A stretch of 64,000 nucleotides of DNA from PFL25 sp046260155 (GCA_046260155.1 JBJYXV010000077.1:62001-126000), one strand, 5' to 3'; positions 26,314 through 35,840 are shown, numbered from the stretch's first letter. Translations and numbers: made by a program. The notes: generated by a model not told the origin, from the letters alone.

Positions 26314-28815
26314 TCAAAGAAATAGACCAGCTTGAAAATTATCCTCATCGATGACCAAAGATACACCTGGATCAAGATGCGATTGGACCTCAATCTTCCT
26401 TGCACGAGTTATGCTGCTCAGATCCTGGCTCGCGAGAGTTATCTGTTCACTCAGCTGCGGGTTTGAGATCGCGATCTGCAGACACTGAAGCTCGGTGCCC
26501 AAAGATAGACTGTGCTCGCTTTTATAGCGCCTGACGGAAGTGGCGATCTCGAGTAAGATATTGCCCACTTCTTCAGCGGATGCATCTAATAAATAGGGGT
26601 TGGATTTTGGCCACATTGAGAGATGGATTGAGGCGAATTCACCTGGTTGTAAATCAACCAGGGGTGCAAATTGCGCTTGGTAAATGAATTCTGTAATATA
26701 TGGAAGGAATGGGGCAAATAATTTGCAGATCGTAATCAGTAAAGAATAGAGAGTAAAAACTGCTGCTTGAGCCTGTGAGGATTCTCCCGTATACAATCTT
26801 TGCTTGCACATCTCAAGGTAATTGTCTGCAAAATCATTCCAGAAGTAATTCTCGATCTCGCTCTTAGCAGATGCATATTCATAATTTTCAAGGAACTGTG
26901 TAGCCTGTAGAATCAAATGTTGCAAGCGGGAGAGTATCCAGCGATCGGCTGGAGTAAGTTTGATACTTTCTAAAATGGTATGATCAATCTCAGCTGCTTG
27001 GGGTGGTTGATAATTTACCAGAAAACGCTCACTAAAACGGGCTACATTCCATAATTTGGTGACTAATTTGCTCCCCAATTGAATTTTTTGTTCGCTGATT
27101 AGCGCATCTTTACCCAACCCTGTACTGACTGCCCAATAACGGACGGCATCCGCTGAATAACGATCGATCATTTCAAGAGGAGGCATTGGTCCGCCTCCCC
27201 TACTTTTGCTAATTTTATCCATACCTTTACCAGCGATTCCCCACCCTGAGATGGCAATATCATTCCAGGGAAGCATCTGGTGGTGAAAATGGGATTTAGC
27301 GATGGTATAGAAAGCCCAGGTGCGGATGATCTCGTGAGCCTGCGGTCTCAACGAAAATGGATAGACCCGGTCAAAAAGAGGTTGCGCCAGCTGCTGATCT
27401 GGACATAACCAACGTCCTACGATTTGTGGGGTTAGGGAGGAGGTTGCCCAGGTTTCGAGGATATCTTTTTCAGGAAGGAAATCTCTACCTCCGCAGTGAC
27501 AAGCCTGGGTGGGTTGATCGATATTTGGATCAACTGGCAGCTGCCCTTCATCAGCCAATACCACGTCCCCACAAGTTTGACAGTACCAAAGTGGGAAATG
27601 GATGCCGTAATAGCGCTGGCGGGAGATGCACCAATCCCAGGCAAGGTTCTCAACCCATGAGATGTAACGATGTTTCATATGTTTTGGATGCCAGTTAATC
27701 CTCTCTGCAGCTGCGAGCAACTCACTTTTATATTCAAGCAAACGGATAAACCATTGTTGGCTCATGAGAAATTCAACGGGAGTATCACAGCGTTCATGCA
27801 CCGGGACAACTTGGGAGGTGGGTTGGCTTTCCAAGATCAGCCCTTCTCGGGCGAGCCGTGCTATGATGCTATGCCGCCCTAAATCCACCGGTATACCGGA
27901 AAATTCTCCTGCTACCTCGGTGAGCCTGCCCTGACGGTCGATAGCCTGGATGTGATCAAGTCGATGGGTATACCACCAATATTTGTCAACTGAATCACCG
28001 AACGTACAGCACATCACAGCACCTGTGCCCAGCTGAGGATTTGCAGCTGTGTCTGCCCTGACCATGACCCTATGTCCGAACAAGGGCACCTGAACTTCTT
28101 CCCCGATTAAGTCAGTGAAACGCGAATCTTCTGGGTGAACAAATATTGAAACACAAGCGGGCAGCAACTCGGGGCGCGTAGTGGCAACCGGAAGCAGCTC
28201 ACCATTTGGTCTGGAAAACGCCAGGGTGACCAGTTCACTTGCCCTCTCCAGATCGTTGACATCTGCCTGGGAAATAGCCGTGCCACACTCAGAGCACCAG
28301 ATAGTGGGTGCTTCTTGACGATAAACCAATCCTGCTTTGTATAGATCGATAAATGAGCGCTGTGAAGTTAAGCGTGAACAATGGTCGATTGTCCGGTAAG
28401 TATGGGTCCAGTCGATGGATAACCCTAAACGCTGCCAAACTTCCTGGTATTCCTTTTCCGCTTGTATGCTCACTTCCTGGCATTTCTTTACAAATTCATG
28501 GAGATCGATTTCTGAGGCCCGGATACCGAGCTGTTTTTCAACCAAGCGTTCAGTTGGCAGACCATTATCATCGAAGCCCATCGGGTATAAAACATTTTCT
28601 CCCCGCATGCGGTGAAAACGGGCGAATATATCTGTGCTGGTATACGAATAAATGTGACCCAGATGAAGCTTTCCGGAAACCGTGGGTGGAGGCGTATCGA
28701 TGGAGAAAATTGGTCGATCATCACCCGGTGCGAAACTGTAGATGCCATTTACCTCCCAAAGTGTGTACAGGTTGGGCTCTTCTATGCCAGGCATGTATTT
28801 TTTGGGTAAAGGCAT
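26314..28815 (-). CDS. valS: Second valyl-tRNA synthetase, archaeal/rickettsial-like type, T-box controlled
   Basis: 833 residues. HIGH motif LHLGHIYSYT (near 49); KMSKS loop MDKISKSRGGG (near 533). The segment PMGFDDNGLPTERLVEK and the editing motif ATTRPELLPACVSIFVHPED are those of the ValRS type seen in archaea, Rickettsia and some Firmicutes, unlike the neighbour's bacterial sequence. Zinc-binding-like CxxC pairs occur at WCSECGT and YCQTCGD. The bacterial C-terminal coiled coil is absent, which explains the shorter length. AGGAGG lies 7 bases before the ATG. Its mRNA begins with a T-box leader whose specifier is GUC, so it should be switched on when tRNA-Val is uncharged. Probably acquired by transfer. 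Confidence 0.95.
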   Translation of the reverse strand: MPLPKKYMPGIEEPNLYTLWEVNGIYSFAPGDDRPIFSIDTPPPTVSGKLHLGHIYSYTSTDIFARFHRMRGENVLYPMGFDDNGLPTERLVEKQLGIRASEIDLHEFVKKCQEVSIQAEKEYQEVWQRLGLSIDWTHTYRTIDHCSRLTSQRSFIDLYKAGLVYRQEAPTIWCSECGTAISQADVNDLERASELVTLAFSRPNGELLPVATTRPELLPACVSIFVHPEDSRFTDLIGEEVQVPLFGHRVMVRADTAANPQLGTGAVMCCTFGDSVDKYWWYTHRLDHIQAIDRQGRLTEVAGEFSGIPVDLGRHSIIARLAREGLILESQPTSQVVPVHERCDTPVEFLMSQQWFIRLLEYKSELLAAAERINWHPKHMKHRYISWVENLAWDWCISRQRYYGIHFPLWYCQTCGDVVLADEGQLPVDPNIDQPTQACHCGGRDFLPEKDILETWATSSLTPQIVGRWLCPDQQLAQPLFDRVYPFSLRPQAHEIIRTWAFYTIAKSHFHHQMLPWNDIAISGWGIAGKGMDKISKSRGGGPMPPLEMIDRYSADAVRYWAVSTGLGKDALISEQKIQLGSKLVTKLWNVARFSERFLVNYQPPQAAEIDHTILESIKLTPADRWILSRLQHLILQATQFLENYEYASAKSEIENYFWNDFADNYLEMCKQRLYTGESSQAQAAVFTLYSLLITICKLFAPFLPYITEFIYQAQFAPLVDLQPGEFASIHLSMWPKSNPYLLDASAEEVGNILLEIATSVRRYKSEHSLSLGTELQCLQIAISNPQLSEQITLASQDLSSITRARKIEVQSHLDPGVSLVIDEDNFQAGLFL

Positions 28816-28856
28816 GTTTACCTCCTAACAAGAAGAATGGAAATTGCGGGGTTAAA

Positions 28857-28893
28857 TAAAAAATCCCTTCCATCCAAACTGAGGACGAAAGGG
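28857..28893 (-). terminator. Regulated terminator of the Val T-box
   Basis: 11-bp stem (one G-T pair) with a 7-base loop and a run of six T on the minus strand. It is the 'off' structure of the T-box leader before valS2. Confidence 0.85.
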
Positions 28894-29169
28894 CGTACTT
28901 CCGTGGTACCACCTCTATTCACTGTACATTACTGTCCAGTGCACTTTTCACCCTGACCAACATCAGGGTTTCGCTGTAACGGGCTTCCCGTGCTGGTCTA
29001 CTCTCGGTGTCTGGCTTAGATAAGTGCAAGAAACCGATTTCTTCAGCAGCTACTCTGGGCGACATTCGAAGCGAGGCGTCTTTGGGGGCTCTCAGCCTGC
29101 GGCCATTCCTTCTCTGTCAGCGCCTTTGCAACTACTCCTCCCAGAGAGAGACATCTTCTATAAGCATGT
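28857..29169 (-). promoter_or_regulatory. T-box riboswitch leader, valine specifier (GUC)
   Basis: Read on the minus strand. Stem I starts with the AGTAG motif after CTGGGAGG and closes with CGCCCAG; the specifier loop reads GAATGTCG, so the codon is GUC (plus-strand 29061-29063), valine. A GGCTGAGAGCC-type distal element is present. The conserved T-box GGTGGTACCACGG lies at 28901-28914; its TGGT (28908-28911) can pair with ACCA of uncharged tRNA. The competing terminator is CCCTTTCGTCC/GGATGGAAGGG (28865-28893) followed by six T. The leader ends about 40 bases before the valS2 start. Uncharged tRNA-Val should stabilise the antiterminator and switch valS2 on. Confidence 0.93.
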
Positions 29170-29175
29170 TTGCAG

Positions 29176-29204
29176 ATTATACCTATTTTGGTGTAACGCG
29201 TCAA
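29176..29204 (-). promoter_or_regulatory. Promoter of the T-box/valS2 transcript
   Basis: Minus strand: TTGACG (29199-29204), 17-base spacer, perfect TATAAT (29176-29181). Transcription should begin near 29169. From 29206 to the end of the permease gene at 29399 nothing else was recognised. Confidence 0.85.
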
Positions 29205-29398
29205 CTGGAGTTTGTTTCAGCGGCAATGAAATTCATTTCCCAGCTCAGATGTGTATTGCCAGGTAATTTTCCGGCAGTGGGAGCGGTGGATACCAGCATT
29301 CGAGTGGAGCGACATCACGGTCGCCGACGCATGCATAGATTTCAATAAACTGCTCTAGTTACACGCCAGGTCCCATCAGCCTGCTGCGGGTTGAAAGT

Positions 29399-30358
29399 TC
29401 AATGAAAGCGGATCTTGGGATTCAAGATGCTGTAGAGTAAATCCGCTCCCAGATTGGCCAAGGCAACACATAAGACAGTGACCATGGTTACCGCTTGCAG
29501 GAGAGGCATGTCACGCCGGTCGATGGCAAAAATCATCATGCGACCTAAGCCAGGATAATTAAATACATTTTCGATCACCACCAACCCGCTGATCAGCCAA
29601 GCGATGCTGATCGCGATCACGGTGATTGTTGGCAGCAATGCATTGCGCAGTACATGGTTAACAACCACAATGCGGCGGGGCAGGCCTTTCAGATCTGCTG
29701 TGCGGACATAGGGTTGATGCAGCTCGGTCAGCACACCTGCCCGGGTCAGGCGTGCGATATAAGCCAGCAGGACCAGCATGGCAGTCAAGGCGGGCAGGAT
29801 TAACATTGGCAGGGTATCGAAGAAGGTTGCCTCTGGAGGGATGGATGAATTGGCAGGTAAGTAAGGCAGTCCCAGGTCTCTCAAACCGAATGAAAAAAGC
29901 CAGATCAGCACAAGCCCGGTGACAAACTCTGGAAGACCCACCACAGCTAAAGATCCTACGCTGATTACAGTGTCAACAGGTTTGTTTGCATTCAAACCGG
30001 CGATGACACCCAAGATGACCGCCACTGGGACAGAGATGACCAGCGTGACGAGGGCCAGTATGAGCGAATTGCGCAAACGGTCAATCACCATTGGGAAAAT
30101 GGGAAGATTTGTGCTGTATGATGTGCCCCAATCCCCGCTAATAAAATCCCGTAACCAATTGATATACTGCACGGGCAGTGATTGATCTAATCCAAGTTCC
30201 TGGCGGCAGTTTTCGATGGCGGCTGGTCCTGCCTCCCGGCTTAAAACGATGCGGCATACATCTCCAGGAAGCCATTGGGTGACCAGGAATACCAAGAGTG
30301 AGGTGAGCAGGACGGTCAGGGCGAGGAATGCCATGCGGCGAAGAAGAAAAATGGACAT
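29399..30358 (-). CDS. Oligopeptide/dipeptide ABC transporter permease (DppB/OppB type)
   Basis: 319 residues with six transmembrane segments, the first at about 9-29. The long first outer loop with GDWGTSYSTNLPIFPMV, the conserved SVGSLAVVGLPEFVTGLVLIWLF and the C-terminal signature VIENVFNYPGLGRMMIFAIDRRDMPLLQAV are typical of the DppB family. It forms the channel with the DppC-type protein encoded upstream. It is last in the four-gene operon, 6 bases after the fused ATPase gene, whereas in most dpp/opp operons the B permease precedes C. Confidence 0.92.
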   Translation of the reverse strand: MSIFLLRRMAFLALTVLLTSLLVFLVTQWLPGDVCRIVLSREAGPAAIENCRQELGLDQSLPVQYINWLRDFISGDWGTSYSTNLPIFPMVIDRLRNSLILALVTLVISVPVAVILGVIAGLNANKPVDTVISVGSLAVVGLPEFVTGLVLIWLFSFGLRDLGLPYLPANSSIPPEATFFDTLPMLILPALTAMLVLLAYIARLTRAGVLTELHQPYVRTADLKGLPRRIVVVNHVLRNALLPTITVIAISIAWLISGLVVIENVFNYPGLGRMMIFAIDRRDMPLLQAVTMVTVLCVALANLGADLLYSILNPKIRFH

Positions 30359-30364
30359 GGAGAA

Positions 30365-32488
30365 TTATTCTAAACCTGTGCCATCAGAGGTACTTTGTGC
30401 CTGAGAAGACAATAGATCTTCAAGTGGGATATGGCAGAAAATGCGCTTCTCTGTGCGCGGATCGATCTGCCAGCGGGGAGCTGTATTCGCACAAATTTCA
30501 CCAATGAATCTGGGGCAGCGTGTGTGGAAAGGGCAGCCTGTGGGTATGTTTACTGGATCGGGCATTTCACCATCCAGATGGATAGGAAGATGGCTTGTTT
30601 GTGGATCGATTTGTGGTATGGCGGATATCAATGCTTCTGTATATGGATGGTGGGGTGGCTGGAAAAGATCGCTCTGCCGGGCAATCTCCATTAAGGTGCC
30701 CACATAAATTACTGCAATTTGGTCGGCTAAATATCCAATGACTGCCAGGTTGTGGGAAATAAACAATATACTGTTTTGAATATCTCTCTGCAATTCGTTG
30801 ACCAGATTTAGAATCGCTGCCTGAACCGATACATCTAATGAGGATATGGGTTCATCGAGAATCAATAGGTCAGGTCTTGAGGCGATCCCCCTGGCTAGGG
30901 CAACGCGTTGGATTTCACCACCGCTCAACTCACCTGGATACCTGTTGGCATACGCAGCGGTTAAATGGACTGCTTCCAGCAGGTCAATCACCTTAGCATC
31001 CGCTTCTGATCTGGGAAGACCCAGCAGGCGGATAAACGGTCTGCGCAAAGTTTCACCTACCGTGAGATGAGGATTGAGCGCTTCCTGCGGATTTTGAAAA
31101 ACAATTTGCAGTTGGCGCAATGTTTCCAGATCGCGCCTGGAAAGTTGGTCTGGAATGCTGACCTTGTGGAGTTTGATGACGCCAGCTCTGATCGACTGCA
31201 ACCCCATGATGCTGCGAGCGATAGTGGTTTTCCCAGAGCCGCTTTCACCAACCAACCCCAAGGTGGTGCCAGATGGGATTACAAGATCAACTTTATTAAC
31301 TGCCTGTACTCCTTTCCGGGGTTTCCCACGTAGGAAATCATTGAGCGATCTCTGGAGAGGGAACGAGATAGAAACATTCTCAAGTTCGAGCGTTTGGCTT
31401 CTCCCCTCAGCCATCCCTTTTTGTTGGCGCTCGATGGATGGTGGGGTTTGTTGAACGCTGATATCATCCAGAGCAATTTCCTGCCAGCGATGACAGCGTG
31501 ATAATCTATTTCCCCCTGCCGGGAATAAAGAGGGTCGATTCGTGCAAACTTCAATCGCTACGGGGCAGCGGGGGCGGAAGATACAACCAGAAGGACCCTG
31601 GCCAATCGCTGGGATCTGTCCTAGGATTGGCTGCAGCCGGATGCGATCTTTTGTTTCTCCAAACTGCGGGATGCTATCCAGCAACCCCTGGGTATATGGA
31701 TGGAGCGGTTCTGAAAATAGTTCTTTTGGATGCGCTTCCTCGACCAATTCACTGGCATACATAACGCCTACCCGGTCGCAGTAACGCGAGATCACCCCCA
31801 AATTATGCGTGACATACAGGACAGCCATATTCTGCTCGCTGATTAGTTCATCGATCAGATCCAGGATCACTGCCTGGATGGTGACATCCAAATTCGTGGT
31901 AGGCTCATCCAGCACGAGTAAACTTGGAGAGATGCTCAATGCCATCGCGATCAAAACTCTCTGCTGCATGCCGCCACTGATCTGGTGAGGGTAGCTGGTG
32001 GCAACCCTTTCTGGATCAGGCAGGCGGACCTTTTGAAACCATTCAAGCGTTTGCAGCTTGGCATCCGGCTCTGATAATTTATTCTGGTAGCGAAAGATTT
32101 CTGCTACTTGTTCACCCACGCGTATGGATGGATTGAGAGATGATTGTGGATTCTGGGGAACTAGTGCCACCTGCTTTCCCCACATCTGGCGAAGTTCTTG
32201 ATCATCAAGTGCCCGCATGCTCTGGTCTCCAAGGTAGATATCCCCACTGATAATTGATCCTTTACTCCCTAAATAGCGCAGCACTGCCAGGACGAGGGTG
32301 GTTTTCCCAGAACCGCTTTCACCAACCAAACCGTAAGTCTCACCTGCATTGATGTGGAAGGAAACATCACGTACTGCTTGCAGCCAGTCATTTCCCTGCC
32401 GATATGCCACGGTAAGATCCTGCACATCTAAGATAGTTCTGTGGGTTGAACTTCTTGTTCGAGGGCACATTATTTTGCGTTCAATCAA
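30365..32488 (-). CDS. Fused DppD-DppF peptide ABC transporter ATPase
   Basis: 707 residues with two complete nucleotide-binding domains in one chain. The first (about 20-340) has GESGSGKTTLV, ISGGMQQRVLIAMAL, LLVLDEPTTNLD and ends in the oligopeptide-type tail CIFRPRCPVAIEVC. A ~30-residue linker follows. The second (about 385-690) has GESGSGKTTIARS, LSGGEIQRVALARGIASRP, LLILDEPISSLDVS and the tail CPFHTRCPRFIGEIC. The two halves correspond to separate DppD and DppF subunits in most bacteria. The gene start overlaps the end of the upstream permease gene by 8 bases and 6 bases separate it from the next permease gene, so all four are co-translated. Confidence 0.94.
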   Translation of the reverse strand: MIERKIMCPRTRSSTHRTILDVQDLTVAYRQGNDWLQAVRDVSFHINAGETYGLVGESGSGKTTLVLAVLRYLGSKGSIISGDIYLGDQSMRALDDQELRQMWGKQVALVPQNPQSSLNPSIRVGEQVAEIFRYQNKLSEPDAKLQTLEWFQKVRLPDPERVATSYPHQISGGMQQRVLIAMALSISPSLLVLDEPTTNLDVTIQAVILDLIDELISEQNMAVLYVTHNLGVISRYCDRVGVMYASELVEEAHPKELFSEPLHPYTQGLLDSIPQFGETKDRIRLQPILGQIPAIGQGPSGCIFRPRCPVAIEVCTNRPSLFPAGGNRLSRCHRWQEIALDDISVQQTPPSIERQQKGMAEGRSQTLELENVSISFPLQRSLNDFLRGKPRKGVQAVNKVDLVIPSGTTLGLVGESGSGKTTIARSIMGLQSIRAGVIKLHKVSIPDQLSRRDLETLRQLQIVFQNPQEALNPHLTVGETLRRPFIRLLGLPRSEADAKVIDLLEAVHLTAAYANRYPGELSGGEIQRVALARGIASRPDLLILDEPISSLDVSVQAAILNLVNELQRDIQNSILFISHNLAVIGYLADQIAVIYVGTLMEIARQSDLFQPPHHPYTEALISAIPQIDPQTSHLPIHLDGEMPDPVNIPTGCPFHTRCPRFIGEICANTAPRWQIDPRTEKRIFCHIPLEDLLSSQAQSTSDGTGLE

Positions 32489-33374
32489 TTTGATCTGGAC
32501 TCATGAGGCGTTTAACCCCATCCGCCATTAAATTAACACCGATGACAACCAGGGAAATTGCAGCTGCAGGAAAGAAAAGTGCCCAGGGGATCAGGGTTAC
32601 ATAAGCGCGCGCTTCCTTGACCATCAGGCCCCAGTTCGGGCTGGGGGGTTGTACTCCGACACCCAGAAATCCCAACGAGGCGACCAGGAAGATCGCATAC
32701 GAAAAACGTAATGCTGATTCGACAGATAGAGTTGGGATTACGGAGGGCAGGATTTCGCGGAGTAATATTCTGGTGCGGGATTCTCCTCCGAGCCGGGCAG
32801 TTTCGATAAATCCCTGGGGTTTTACAGCCAGAACGACGCTGCGCACGACACGAGCCACGATCGGTGTGTAGATTACAACGATGACGAGTAATACGCTATA
32901 TTTCGAATTGGCGATCGTCCCAAGGAGCAACAAGGCCAGAAGTAAAGCTGGAATGGCCAGCAAGCTGTCGAAGATGCGCATCGTAATCTCATCAAACCAT
33001 CCACCTTGATAGCCTGTCATGAGACCGAATAGAGTCCCAAACAACACAGCGAATAGAGTTCCAAAACCAGCAAGGACCAATACCTCCCGCGATCCGAGCA
33101 GCACACGGCTGTAAACATCCCGACCGAGATTGTCGGTACCAAACCAATGTTCATTGGAAGGTGGTTGGCGGGCATCCGCAACAATGATCTCGTTGGCACC
33201 ATACGGGGCAATCAGGGGGCTGATTAGAGCCACGATCAAAAAGACCAGAGTGATCGCAGTTCCAAATCCAGAAACTGGTCTGCTAAACAGCTGCTGGAAG
33301 AATTGCAATAGGCGCCGCCACCAGGATGGGACGACGCCTAGGCCATTGTTGGAGGATTTAGAAATCGAGTTCAC
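32481..33374 (-). CDS. Peptide ABC transporter permease (DppC/OppC type)
   Basis: 297 residues. After an N-terminal helix at about 35-57 comes the hallmark loop PPSNEHWFGTDNLGRDVYSRVLLGSRE, then the permease core with LAIPALLLALLLLG, the EAA-like FIETARLGGESRTRILLREILP and the end FLGVGVQPPSPNWGLMVKEA. It pairs with the B-type permease encoded at the operon's end. It begins 2 bases after the substrate-binding protein gene. Confidence 0.93.
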   Translation of the reverse strand: MNSISKSSNNGLGVVPSWWRRLLQFFQQLFSRPVSGFGTAITLVFLIVALISPLIAPYGANEIIVADARQPPSNEHWFGTDNLGRDVYSRVLLGSREVLVLAGFGTLFAVLFGTLFGLMTGYQGGWFDEITMRIFDSLLAIPALLLALLLLGTIANSKYSVLLVIVVIYTPIVARVVRSVVLAVKPQGFIETARLGGESRTRILLREILPSVIPTLSVESALRFSYAIFLVASLGFLGVGVQPPSPNWGLMVKEARAYVTLIPWALFFPAAAISLVVIGVNLMADGVKRLMSPDQID

Positions 33375-33376
33375 AT

Positions 33377-34942
33377 CTATTGATTGGCAAGTTGAACCGC
33401 TGCGAGGTCAGAACGTCCCGGGAAGGGTTTCAATTGGAAACCGGAAAATTTATCGCTGATGGCTCCCAGTTGTGAGAAGAAGTACGGGATCAACGTGGGT
33501 CCACGCTCAGCCAGCAATTCCTGGATCTGGTTATAAGTTTCAACGCGTTGATCTTCGTTCAATGTTCTTCCGGCAGTATTTGCTAGCTGATCAAATTCCT
33601 GGTCGCAGAAATGTGATTCATTCCAGATTGCATCGCAAACAAGCATCGTATCCAGGTAAAACTGCGGGTATGGTCGCGACCCCCAGCCAGTGATCCCCAA
33701 ATCAACATCCAACCAGACGTCATCACCATAATAGACACTTTCCGGTTCTATGATTACTGTGACATCAATCCCCGCATCAGCCCATTGATCCTTTAATACC
33801 ACCGCTAAATTCGGCCTGTTTCCAGTATCAGGGGTGTGCATCTCGAGCCTGATCCCATCCGGATAACCTGCATCAGCCAGCAGCTGTTTTGCAGCAACCA
33901 CATCCCTTTGCGGGATTTGCAGGTCTTCATTGAAATATTGACTGTACATGGGGCCAATCGGGGTATCTTTCCCCATGGCTCCAAACCCTTGTAGGACCAG
34001 GTCAAATATCGCCTGCCTGTCAGTTGCCAGTCTCAGGGCTTGCATCAACCGTGGGTCCTCCCCAGGAGAGCGATCCGCCCGCAGGCGGATAAGGTCAAAA
34101 CTGTTTGTGGCAGATTCAAGCGGGACCAGACCGGGTTCATCCTTGATCGTATTATATAAATCGGTGGATATCAACAACACAAGATCCACCTGCCCGCCGC
34201 GCAAAGCTTCCACCTGGGCAGTCTGGTCGTTAAAGAAGATAAATTCAATTCTCTCGAGATTCGGCCGATCTCGCAGAAAGTAATCCCCGTTGGCTTCCAC
34301 GATCAACCGGTCCTCCGGATTATAGGAAACCAGCTTGAAGGGGCCAGTTCCCATGAAATCGCTGATGGGGTCAGAAGTATTGGCTTTAACGATTAATGCG
34401 TGGTTGTCACTGAGGTCATATAAGAAGAACGGATTGGACTCCTTGAGGGTGAAAGTCACTTCGAACTGGTCGCTAGCTTCAATACTTTCAATATTGCTGT
34501 AAAGATCTTTTGTAGGGGAATCCACCTGTGGATCGCGCAGGCGATCAAAGGTCCATACTACATCATTGGCGGTTAACAAGGTGCCATCGTGGAAAGTCGC
34601 ATTTTCTATTAATGAGAACACATAGCTTTTGCCATCTTCGCTCACTGTCCAATCGTGGGCTAAGCGGGGGGCAATTGTATTCTGCGGGGTGATATCTACT
34701 AGGTAATCATAGACGCTGCTGGCGATAAGCACTTCGGGATCAGAAGAGATGAAAGCGGGATCAGTTTGCACGATCGGTTGGAGTGCTATCCTTAAAACCC
34801 CCTGCCTTTCCTGCTCAGCTGTTGGTTCCTGGGTCGTGCTGGGTTCCCCAGTACAGGCCTGCAGAAGGACGCCGAAGGCGATGATTAATATCAGGAAATG
34901 AATATTACGGACTTTCGGTTTGAATAGAATTTTTTCGAACAC
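33377..34942 (-). CDS. Peptide/nickel-type ABC transporter substrate-binding lipoprotein (SBP_bac_5)
   Basis: 521 residues. Signal peptide with helix at about 14-28 ending in the lipobox LLQAC (Cys about 30). The mature part is a cluster C, family 5 binding protein: LRIALQPIVQTDPAF, APRLAHDWTVSEDGKSYVFSL followed by FHDGTLLTANDVVWTFDRL, and later AKQLLADAGYPDGIRLEMHTP. It should capture small peptides or similar cargo outside the cell and deliver it to the permeases encoded downstream. The start is a GTG with GGAGGAAAG upstream. It leads the operon SBP-C-DF-B. The 228 bases upstream to 35171 hold no gene; a promoter was not assigned with confidence. Confidence 0.93.
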   Translation of the reverse strand: MFEKILFKPKVRNIHFLILIIAFGVLLQACTGEPSTTQEPTAEQERQGVLRIALQPIVQTDPAFISSDPEVLIASSVYDYLVDITPQNTIAPRLAHDWTVSEDGKSYVFSLIENATFHDGTLLTANDVVWTFDRLRDPQVDSPTKDLYSNIESIEASDQFEVTFTLKESNPFFLYDLSDNHALIVKANTSDPISDFMGTGPFKLVSYNPEDRLIVEANGDYFLRDRPNLERIEFIFFNDQTAQVEALRGGQVDLVLLISTDLYNTIKDEPGLVPLESATNSFDLIRLRADRSPGEDPRLMQALRLATDRQAIFDLVLQGFGAMGKDTPIGPMYSQYFNEDLQIPQRDVVAAKQLLADAGYPDGIRLEMHTPDTGNRPNLAVVLKDQWADAGIDVTVIIEPESVYYGDDVWLDVDLGITGWGSRPYPQFYLDTMLVCDAIWNESHFCDQEFDQLANTAGRTLNEDQRVETYNQIQELLAERGPTLIPYFFSQLGAISDKFSGFQLKPFPGRSDLAAVQLANQ

Positions 34943-35170
34943 TTTTCTTTCCTCCAGTGATACCGAGCTTCTCCCTGCTTATTATCAATGTCCAATAAAT
35001 TCTACCTAAATCAGGATGCAAGAGAAATCTACCTTCAGGGGCGACCCACCTCCAGCATGATTTCAATTAATCGTTTGCTCCAACCTTATGATCCAAAGTC
35101 CTGCCACCTTATTATGTTGAGCAATATACGGTATCCACAACAACTTTGAGAATATTGGTGATCCTCACCA

Positions 35171-35824
35171 TTAATTCTTTGTGTATGAGAGTTGAGTCTG
35201 ATCGGTGCCGTGCGTGAGAGTGGCTCTAAGAAATGATATTTCCCTAACGTATACCTGGTTGAGGGAATTTAATAGTTTCAAATGGTCTTCAGATTGCAGC
35301 AAAGCTTGTTTCTCATTAGGAGGCATCTGGAGCAATGCAGCTGCAAAATACCCAATCATGGCTGGATCATTGGGTAGATTTTCAGGATCGAGCTTGATCG
35401 AATCGATTTGGTTGAGCAGTTTGATGTATTGGTTAATCTTGGGAGTTAAATTGTCTGCAGCAGGCCGCAACTCTTCCGGTTCATTCACGAATAATGGCTG
35501 AATTTCAACCTCACCCAGGAGGTAAGGCAGGTCAGATTTCAAGGAGTTTATGCGGAACCGCTGTTCGGCAATTGTTGTAATATTCATGCGGCCTTGATCC
35601 AAATATTGAACGTCGATGATGCGCGCGGTGCACCCTACCGAGAACGGTTCCGCGAGTGGTCCGAGAGCTTCACTTCCACGTTTGATCAGCACGACTCCAA
35701 AAAGTTTGTCAGTCTCCAGGCAAGTCCGGATCATTTGCTGATACCGTGCTTCAAAGATGTGGAGCGGTAAAGACATTCCAGGAAACAAAACAGTATTCAG
35801 CGGAAAAAGAGGGAGCTCAACCAT
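35171..35824 (-). CDS. Solitary Lon N-terminal (PUA-like) domain protein
   Basis: 217 residues. ELPLFPLNTVLFPGMSLPLHIFEARYQQMI is the classic start of the Lon substrate-binding domain; LFGVVLIKRGSE and MNITTIAEQRFRI continue it. No ATPase or protease part follows, so this is the stand-alone LON-domain type found in many bacteria, of unknown function (adaptor or substrate recognition is often proposed). A longer in-frame start lacks homology and crosses the promoter; the ATG at 35822-35824 was chosen. A perfect TATAAT (minus strand, 35835-35840) ends 10 bases before that ATG, so the transcript is nearly leaderless. It is divergent from the M24 peptidase gene. Confidence 0.88.
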   Translation of the reverse strand: MVELPLFPLNTVLFPGMSLPLHIFEARYQQMIRTCLETDKLFGVVLIKRGSEALGPLAEPFSVGCTARIIDVQYLDQGRMNITTIAEQRFRINSLKSDLPYLLGEVEIQPLFVNEPEELRPAADNLTPKINQYIKLLNQIDSIKLDPENLPNDPAMIGYFAAALLQMPPNEKQALLQSEDHLKLLNSLNQVYVREISFLRATLTHGTDQTQLSYTKN

Positions 35825-35834
35825 ATCGAATTTA

Positions 35835-35840
35835 ATTATA
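35835..35840 (-). promoter_or_regulatory. -10 box of the LON-domain gene
   Basis: TATAAT on the minus strand, 10 bases before the ATG at 35824. The -35 is poor (TTTTTG at 16 bases). It predicts a 5' leader of only about 4 bases. Confidence 0.5.
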
